64,000 nt of DNA from CBDIHP01 sp965279195 (GTDB lineage Bacteria > Planctomycetota > Planctomycetia > Isosphaerales > Isosphaeraceae), in contig CBDIHP010000037.1 of assembly GCA_965279195.1 (NCBI GenBank), positions 62,001 to 126,000 on the forward strand, read 5' to 3'. Below, in pieces: positions 39,684 through 47,300 of this stretch (the first letter of the stretch is position 1; every line of letters begins with the position of its first letter). The notes under the pieces are model-generated. The model ran no database searches. It was not told the DNA's origin and was given only the letters and a program-made list of their open reading frames with translations. The translations under genes and the position numbers were made by a program.

Positions 39684-40943
39684 GTGCCCGTCCAGGTCGT
39701 CTCCCGGGAGGCCGTGATCGTCCTGGACAGGATCGACTGGTCTCATGTCACACCCGAGGCGCTTCCGAACCGGCTGGCCGACACCGTCGCCGCGGACCGA
39801 TCCCGGGGGTTCGACCCGGGTGTCGCCCCGTTGATGCGGGTCACGCTCGCGAGGCTCGGGCCCGAGGCTTACCAGCTCATCTGGAGCGTCCACCATGCGG
39901 TCGTAGACGGCTGGTGTGTGCCGATCCTGATGGGCGAGTTGATCGCATTGTACGAGGGGCTGCTGGCCGGTGCCGAAGTCGAGCTGACGTCACCGCCGAC
40001 GTTCCGGGACTACATCGCCTGGCTCCGGGCGCGGTCGCTCGAAGACACCGAGGCGTACTGGCGCCGGACCCTCACCGGGTTTCGCGAGGCGACCCCTCTG
40101 GGCATCGGCCGGCCGGAGAACGCGCCGGGCGTTCATGCCCACCGCGAGGTGCGGCTCTCCGCCGAGATGTCGGCGAGGCTGTCCGGGATCGCCCGGTCGG
40201 GCCGGGTCACGCTCGCGACGATCCTCGGCGGCGCCTGGGCGATCCTGCTGTCGCGCTACGCAGGGCGGCCCGACGTCGTCTTCGGCCTGACGGTCTCAGG
40301 CCGGCCGCCGGAGCTGGAGGGGGTCGAGTCGATGGTCGGCCTGTTCATCAACACCCTGCCGCTCCGAGTCGAGGTCGACGAGCAGTCCGGGCTCCTCCCC
40401 TGGCTGGGCGAGGTCCAGAGGCGTCAGGTCGAGCTGAGGCGCCACGAGCACGGCTCGCCCGTCGCCGTTCAGGGCTGGAGCGAGGTCCCGCGAGGCCGAC
40501 CGCTCTTCGAGAGCATCGTCGTCGTCGAGAACTACCCGGTCGACGCCGCGCTCGCCGGCCTCGCAGGGCGGCTCGGGGTCGAGGAGGTCCGCTTCTTCGA
40601 CCAGACGAATTATCCACTGGACCTGACTGTCGCCGTGCGGGACCGACTCACCCTCAATGTCGGCTATGACTCCGGCCGGTTCGACGACGCGGAGGTCGAG
40701 CGGCTCCTGACCCACATGATCACCCTGCTCGAAGGGTTCGCGGGCCGCCCCGGCGGGAGGCTCTCGGAGTTCGAACACATGCCCGCGTCCGAGCGGGCGA
40801 CCCTCGTCGAGTTGGGCGGCCGACCGCCCGGGCCGCTACCTGAGGACATGCCAGGCGCAGCGACCCCCGACGCGGTAGCGGACGAGGACCTGGATTACTG
40901 GATCGAGCACCTCCAGAGTTTCCCGGAGGGGAACCCGCGATGA
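39684..40943 (+). CDS. NRPS 1, C-terminal part: condensation domain and tail after two frameshifts
   Basis: The natural frame enters upstream (about 39630, ALRTSFRWVDGGVPVQV); the listed ATG is only the first in frame. It contains the condensation motif HHAVVDGWC, then TFRDYIAWL, TVSGRPPELEGVESMVGLF and the C-terminal latch region. It ends in an acidic tail (DEDLDYWIEHLQSFPEG) that may dock to NRPS 2. The missing link 39518-39635 is readable in the third frame (LFHTLAAPGSGVYVLQTS). Its stop overlaps the next start (ATGA at 40940). If the frameshifts are real, this domain is not made as part of NRPS 1. Confidence 0.85.
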   Translation: MPVQVVSREAVIVLDRIDWSHVTPEALPNRLADTVAADRSRGFDPGVAPLMRVTLARLGPEAYQLIWSVHHAVVDGWCVPILMGELIALYEGLLAGAEVELTSPPTFRDYIAWLRARSLEDTEAYWRRTLTGFREATPLGIGRPENAPGVHAHREVRLSAEMSARLSGIARSGRVTLATILGGAWAILLSRYAGRPDVVFGLTVSGRPPELEGVESMVGLFINTLPLRVEVDEQSGLLPWLGEVQRRQVELRRHEHGSPVAVQGWSEVPRGRPLFESIVVVENYPVDAALAGLAGRLGVEEVRFFDQTNYPLDLTVAVRDRLTLNVGYDSGRFDDAEVERLLTHMITLLEGFAGRPGGRLSEFEHMPASERATLVELGGRPPGPLPEDMPGAATPDAVADEDLDYWIEHLQSFPEGNPR

Positions 40944-43900
40944 GTGAATCCCCCGAGCGATCCGCGGCGGTGTCGCCCGAGGCGAAGCGTGCCCTGCTGG
41001 CCCGCCTGCTTCGGGAGAAGTCCGGTGCCGCGAACGGCGACGCCTCGTCCTCATTCGTCCACAAGATGATCGATGCGCAGGCGTCACGGACCCCGGACGG
41101 CGTGGCGGTCGCCGGCGGCGACCGCCGCCTGACGTACCGCGAGCTTGCGCATCGATCCGATGGGTTCGCGGCGAGGTTGCGGGCCGGTGGCATCCGCCGC
41201 GGCGACCGGGTCGCGGTCGCGCTCGACCGGACGCCCGAGCTGGTCGTGGCGCTGGTCGGGGTGCTCAAGGCGGGCGCGGCGTACGTGCCGCTCGACCCGA
41301 CGCATCCCAGGGCGAGGCTCGCCTACCAGCTCGACGACGCGAGGGCCTCGCTCCTCCTGACGACCCGGGCGCTGCGCGACGCGCTGCCGGATTGCTCGGC
41401 CCGGGTCATCTGCCTCGACGCCCCGGCCGAGGCCGGCGGCCCGGTCGACGCCTCTCCGGCGGCGCCGTCCGCCCTCTCGCCCGACGACCTCGCGTACGTC
41501 CTCTACACGTCCGGGTCCACCGGCCGGCCGAAGGGGGCGATGATCACGCATCGGGGGCTGTCGAATTACCTGGGCTGGGCCTCGCGTGCCTATGAGGCCG
41601 GCGCCGGGCACGGCGCCCCGGTCCACTCGCCGATCTCGTTCGACCTCACCGTGACGTCGCTGTTCGCCCCGCTGGTCTCCGGCGGCCGCGTCGACCTGCT
41701 TGAGGACGGGCCCGGGGTCGAGGCGCTGGCCGACGCCCTCCTGGCGGACCCCGGGTACAGCCTCGTGAAGCTGACCCCCGCGCACCTCGACCTGCTCGCG
41801 CATCGGCTCGGGCCCGGCGGGGCGGCCGGCCGGGCGCGGTTCTTCGTGGTCGGTGGCGAGCAACTGACCGCCGATCAGGTGGCGTTCTGGCGGCAGCACG
41901 CGCCGGAGACGGCGATCATCAACGAGTACGGGCCGACCGAGACCGTCGTCGGTTGCTGCACGTTCCGCGTGCCGGCCGACGGCGAGCTCGCCGGGGCGAT
42001 CGCGATCGGCAAGCCGATCGCGCAGACGAAGCTTTATGTGCTCGATCGTCTGATGCGGCCGGTCCCGCTCGGCGTGGCCGGCGAGCTCTACATCGGCGGG
42101 GCGGGCGTGGCGAGGGGGTATCTCGGCCGGCCGGGGCTCACGGCCGAGAAGTTCGTGCCGGACCCGCTCAGCGGCGTCGCGGGGGCCCGCCTCTACCGCT
42201 CGGGCGACCTCGCCCGGTGGCGCCCCGACGGCCAGCTCGAATTCCTCGGGCGGATCGACGGCCAGGTCAAGGTCCGCGGCTACCGGATCGAGCTCGGCGA
42301 GATCGAGGCCGTCCTCCGCGACGACCCGGCCGTCCGCGCGGCGGCCGTCGTGGCCCGGGAGGACACCCCGGGCGAGAAACGCCTGGTCGCCTACCTCGCG
42401 ACCGACGCAGGGCGGGGCCTCGACGCCGAGCCGATCCGCGCCCGGCTCCGCGAGGCGCTGCCCGAGTACATGGTCCCGGCCGCGTTCGTCGGGCTCGACG
42501 CCCTGCCGCTGTCGCCCAACGGCAAGGTCGACCGCGACGCCCTGCCCGCGCCGGAGGCCATCCGGGCGTCCGCGGGCGCGGCCTATGCCCCGCCCCGAGG
42601 GCCCGTCGAGGAGGCAATCTCCGGGATGTGGTCCGAGCTCCTCGCCGTCGACCGCGTGGGGGTCCACGACCACTTCTTCGACCTCGGCGGCCACTCGCTC
42701 CTGGCGACGCGGCTCCTCGCCCGGGTCCGCGGGACGTTCGCCGTCGAGACGTCGCTCCGCGAGTTCCTCGACCAGCCCACCGTGGCCGGCCTGGCGCGGC
42801 TGGTCGACCGCGAGCTGGCCGCCGGGAGCGGCCTGGAGGCCCCACCGATGCGGCCGTCGCCGCGCGGCGGCCCCCTGCCCGCGTCGTTCGCCCAGCAGCG
42901 GCTCTGGTTCCTCGACCAGATGGACCCGGGCAGCCCGCTCTACAACGTCCCCCTGGCCGTCCACCTCGACGGACCGCTCGACGTGGCCGCGCTCCGCCGG
43001 GCCATCCATGAGGTCGTCCGCCGCCACGAGGTCCTGCGGACCACGTTCGCCTCGGACGGCGGCGTCCCGACCCAGGTCATCGCGCCGACGCTCGATGTCC
43101 CCGTGGAGGTCGCGGACCTATCCGGCCTGCCCGAGCCCGAACGCCAGGCCGAGGCCTCGAAGCGGGTCGAGGCCGAGGCACGTAGACCGTTCGACCTGGC
43201 CCGAGGGCCGCTCGTCCGCGCCGGGCTGCTCAGGCTGGCCGACCGCGAGCACATCGCCTGGGTGATGCTCCATCACATCGCCTCCGACGGCTGGTCGCTG
43301 GCGGTCCTGACCCGCGAGGTCGCGGCGGCCTACGAGGCCTTCCGCCTGGGCCGCCCGTCGCCGCTGCCGGAGCCGACGCTCCAGTACGCCGACTTCGCCG
43401 CCTGGCAGCGCGGCTGGCTCTCGGGCGACGTCCTCGACCGCCACCTCGCCTACTGGACGGGGCAACTCGCCGGCGTGCCCGACCTCGAACTCCCCACGGA
43501 CCGCCCCCGGCGGGCGCATTCCGCCTGCCCCGGCGGGCGTCGGTCGGTCGAACTCCCCCGCTCGACGCTCGACGAGCTCCGGGCGATCGGCCGTCAGGAA
43601 GGGGCGACGCTCTTCATGACGATCCTCGCCGCGTTCGATGTCCTCCTCGGGCGTTACAGCGGCCAGGCCGACTTCGCCGTCGGCACGCCCATCGCCGGCC
43701 GGACGCGGTCCGAAGTGGAGGACCTGATCGGCTGCTTCATCAACTCGCTGGTCCTCCGGGCCGACCTCTCCGGCGACCCGAGCTTCCTGGAGCTGCTGAG
43801 ACGCGTCCGGGCCTCGGCCCTGGGGGCGTATGCGCACCAGGAGCTGCCGTTCGAACGGATCGTCTCGGCGCTCCAGTCCGACCGCCGCGAGGTGGGCCGG

Positions 43901-44311
43901 ACGCCGCTGTTCCGCTGCATGTTCGCGCTCCAGAACGCGCCCCCGCCCCCGCTCGAATCGACCGACATGGTCCTCCGGCCGCTCGACCTGGAGACCGGCC
44001 TGGCGAAATTCGACCTGACCCTGTTCGCCGTCGAGACCGAGGCCGGGCTCGACCTGTCGATGGAGTACGACGCCGACCTCTTCGACGGGGCGACGGTCGA
44101 CCGGATGCTGGGGCACCTCCGGGTCCTGCTCGACGGGATCGCCGAGGACCCCGGCCGCCGCGTCGGCCTGCTGCCGATGATGACCGAGGCGGAGCGCCGG
44201 GGGCTGATGGCCGACGACGGGGAGCCGGACGACCTGTCGGGCCTGTCCGACGCCGAGGTCGACGCGATGCTCAGCGGCCTGTCCCTCGGCGAGGGGGCGA
44301 TCGATGAGTAG
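40940..44311 (+). CDS. NRPS 2: A-PCP-C
   Basis: The 1123-aa protein starts with SPEAKRALLARLLREK, a usual NRPS N-terminal linker. Adenylation is at about 35-545 (YTSGSTGRPKG; NEYGPTE), PCP at Ser586 (LGGHSLLATRLL) and condensation at about 645-1080 (HHIASDGWS at 778). The pocket residues read D-L-T-K-F-V-E-V-G, closest to asparagine codes. The tail LSDAEVDAMLSGLSLGEG is a probable docking segment. It begins with A and ends with C, so each elongation module is split between two proteins at the C/A junction. It overlaps the next gene by 8 bp. Confidence 0.93.
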   Translation: MSESPERSAAVSPEAKRALLARLLREKSGAANGDASSSFVHKMIDAQASRTPDGVAVAGGDRRLTYRELAHRSDGFAARLRAGGIRRGDRVAVALDRTPELVVALVGVLKAGAAYVPLDPTHPRARLAYQLDDARASLLLTTRALRDALPDCSARVICLDAPAEAGGPVDASPAAPSALSPDDLAYVLYTSGSTGRPKGAMITHRGLSNYLGWASRAYEAGAGHGAPVHSPISFDLTVTSLFAPLVSGGRVDLLEDGPGVEALADALLADPGYSLVKLTPAHLDLLAHRLGPGGAAGRARFFVVGGEQLTADQVAFWRQHAPETAIINEYGPTETVVGCCTFRVPADGELAGAIAIGKPIAQTKLYVLDRLMRPVPLGVAGELYIGGAGVARGYLGRPGLTAEKFVPDPLSGVAGARLYRSGDLARWRPDGQLEFLGRIDGQVKVRGYRIELGEIEAVLRDDPAVRAAAVVAREDTPGEKRLVAYLATDAGRGLDAEPIRARLREALPEYMVPAAFVGLDALPLSPNGKVDRDALPAPEAIRASAGAAYAPPRGPVEEAISGMWSELLAVDRVGVHDHFFDLGGHSLLATRLLARVRGTFAVETSLREFLDQPTVAGLARLVDRELAAGSGLEAPPMRPSPRGGPLPASFAQQRLWFLDQMDPGSPLYNVPLAVHLDGPLDVAALRRAIHEVVRRHEVLRTTFASDGGVPTQVIAPTLDVPVEVADLSGLPEPERQAEASKRVEAEARRPFDLARGPLVRAGLLRLADREHIAWVMLHHIASDGWSLAVLTREVAAAYEAFRLGRPSPLPEPTLQYADFAAWQRGWLSGDVLDRHLAYWTGQLAGVPDLELPTDRPRRAHSACPGGRRSVELPRSTLDELRAIGRQEGATLFMTILAAFDVLLGRYSGQADFAVGTPIAGRTRSEVEDLIGCFINSLVLRADLSGDPSFLELLRRVRASALGAYAHQELPFERIVSALQSDRREVGRTPLFRCMFALQNAPPPPLESTDMVLRPLDLETGLAKFDLTLFAVETEAGLDLSMEYDADLFDGATVDRMLGHLRVLLDGIAEDPGRRVGLLPMMTEAERRGLMADDGEPDDLSGLSDAEVDAMLSGLSLGEGAIDE

Positions 44312-47300
44312 CGCCACGCGGGACGAGGCCGGCTCGCCCCCCGGGGCCGGTCTCCGCCGGCCCTCCGCCGGCCTGGCCGCGCCCGTCCACCGGCTGTTCG
44401 AGGCCCAGGCCCGGCGCCGACCCGAGGCCGTCGCCCTGGCCGTCGGCGGCGACGTCCTGACCTACGGCCAGCTCGACGCCCGGGCGAATCGGCTCGCATC
44501 GTTCCTCCGCGCGCAGGGGGTCCTCCCCGAGTCCGTCGTCGGCCTGGCGCTCGACCGCGACGCGGAGATGGTCGTCGCCCTGCTGGCCGTCCTCAAGGCG
44601 GGCGGCGCGTACCTCCCGCTCGACCTGGCCTTCCCCCGCGACCGGCTCGACTGGATGCTCCGCGATAGCGGCGCCCCGATCGTGCTGACCCGCAGCGACC
44701 TCGCCGGTCACCTCCCCGACAACGACGCCCGGCCGATCTTCCTCGTTGACGTCGCGGACGAGGTCGCCCGGCGTCACGCCGAGAGGCCGTCCGACCCGTC
44801 GCGGCGCGACGGCCTGGCGTATGTCCTCTACACCTCGGGGAGCACCGGCCGTCCCAAGGGGGTCCAGGTCGGCCACGCGGCGCTCACCAACTTCCTCGTG
44901 GGGACCGCCTCGCGGCTCGGATTCGGGCGCGACGACGCGATCCTGGCCGTCACGACGCTCTCGTTCGACATCGCCGCGCTCGAGATCTTCCTGCCGCTGG
45001 TCGCGGGGGGGCGGGTCGAGCTGGCGAGCCGGGACGAGGCCGTCGACGGTGCCCTGCTGGCGAGGCGGCTGGCCGACCCCTCGATCTCCTTCCTGCAGGC
45101 GACGCCCGCCACCTGGCGGATGCTGATCGACGCGGGCTGGGCCGGGTCGCCGGGCCTGACCATGCTGTGCGGCGGCGAGGCCCTGCCCCGCGACCTGGCC
45201 GACCGCCTGCTCCCGAGGGGCCGGCGTCTCTGGAACCTCTACGGGCCGACCGAGGCCACGGTCTGGTGCGCGGCGGAGGGGGTCGAGCCCGGCGCCGGGC
45301 CGGTCCCGATCGGCCGGCCGCTCCCGAACCAGGCGATGTACGTCCTCGACGGGCGGCTCCAGCTCGTCCCACCCGGCGTCGTGGGCGAACTCTACGTCGG
45401 AGGCGCGGGGCTTGCGCGCGGCTACCTGGGCCGGCCGTCGCTGACCGCCGAGCGATTCCTGCCCAATCCCTACGGGCCGGCCGCCGGCGGGCGGATCTAC
45501 CGAACCGGCGACCTGGCGAGGCGCCGGCCCGATGGGTCGTTCGAGTGGGTCGGCCGGGTCGACCAGCAGGTCAAGGTCCGCGGCTTCCGCGTCGAGCTGG
45601 GCGAGGTCGAGGCCGCGCTCGGGGCGATCCCGGGCGTCCGCCAGGCGGTCGCGGCGGCGCGGGTCGACGCGACCGGCGAGCAGAGGCTCGTCGGCTACCT
45701 CGTCGCCGGGGCCGACGCCGCGTCCGACCCGGCCGGGCTTCGGAAATTCCTCGAGTCGCGGCTGCCGGAGTACATGGTGCCGTCCGCCTTCGTCACCCTC
45801 GACGCCCTGCCGCTGACGCCGAACGGCAAGGTCGACCGCAAAGCTCTGCCGGAGCCCGAGGCCCGCGCGGCGGACGCGGCCCCGGAGTTCGTGCCGCCGA
45901 TGGGGCCGGTGGAGGAGGCGATCGCCTCGGCGTGGTCCGACGTGCTCGGGGTCGGGCGGGTCGGACCCGACGACCACTTCTTCGCGCTGGGCGGCCACTC
46001 GCTGCTGGCGACGCGGGTGGTCTCGCGGCTCCGCGACGCGCTCGGGCTGGAGGTGCCGGTCCGCCTGCTCTTCGAGGCGCCGACGGTCGCCGGCCTGGCG
46101 GGCCGGATCGAGGGCTTGCGCCTGGAGGCCCGGCGCCGGACGCTGCCGCCGATCCGGCCGGTCCCTCGCGACGGCTCGCGGCCGCTGCCGCTGTCGTTCT
46201 CGCAGCAGGCGCTCTGGTACCTGGAGCAGGTCGCGCCGGGGGAGCCGACCTTCCACGTCACGGCCGCCGCGCGGGTGCTCGGGCCCCTCGACCTCGACGC
46301 GCTCCGCCGGGCCTTCAACGAGATCGTCCGGCGTCACGAGGCCCTGCGGACGAGCTTCCCGACGCTCGAAGGCCGCCCGTCGATGGCGATCGCGCCGATC
46401 CCGGAACTGGACGTCCCGCTGGACGACCTGTCGGGACGGCCCGCCCCGGCCCGCGCCGAGGAGTGCGAGCGCCTGGCCGGGATCGAGGCCCGCAGCCCAT
46501 TCGACCTGGCCCGGGGGCCGCTCATCCGCGCCCGGGTGATCCGCCTGGGCGCCCTTGAGCACGCGGTCCTGCTGACGATCCACCACATCGTCACCGACGG
46601 CTGGTCGATCGGCGTCGCCGCCGCCGAGCTCTCGGCGATCTACGACGCCTTTCGACGCGGTCGGCCGTCGCCGTTGCCGGAGCTGGCCATCCAGTACGCC
46701 GACTACGCCGCCTGGCAGCGCGAGGTGATCCGCGGCGCCTACCTCGACGAGCTGCTCGCCTACTGGACGGTTCGGCTCGACGGCGTCCCGATGCTCGAAC
46801 TGCCCGTCGACCGCCCTCGCCCCGCCGTCCGCACGACGCGTGGGGCGGTCGCCGGGTTCGACCTGTCGCCCGAGGCCTCCGCGACGCTCCACTCGCTCTG
46901 CCGCCGCGAGGGCGTCACGCCGTTCATGGCGCTGCTGGCGGCGTTCCAGGTGCTGCTCCATCGCCTCAGCGGCCTGGCCGACTTCGCCGTCGGCTCGCCG
47001 ATCGCCAACCGCAGCCGGGGCGAGACGGAGGGCCTGATCGGCTACTTCGTGAACATGCTCCCCCTCCGCGCCGACCTCTCGGGCGCCCCGAGCTTCCGCA
47101 CGCTGCTGGGCCGGGTGCGCGAATCCTGCCTCTCGGCGTACGAGCACCAGGATCTCCCGCTGGAACTCCTGGTCGAGCGGCTCCAGCCCCGCCGTGACCC
47201 GGGCCGCACGCCGCTGTTCCAGGCGATGTTCGTCCTCCAGAACAACGCCATGCCCGACGCCGACCGCGAGGAGCTGGAGCTCGACCTGCTGGACGGCGGC

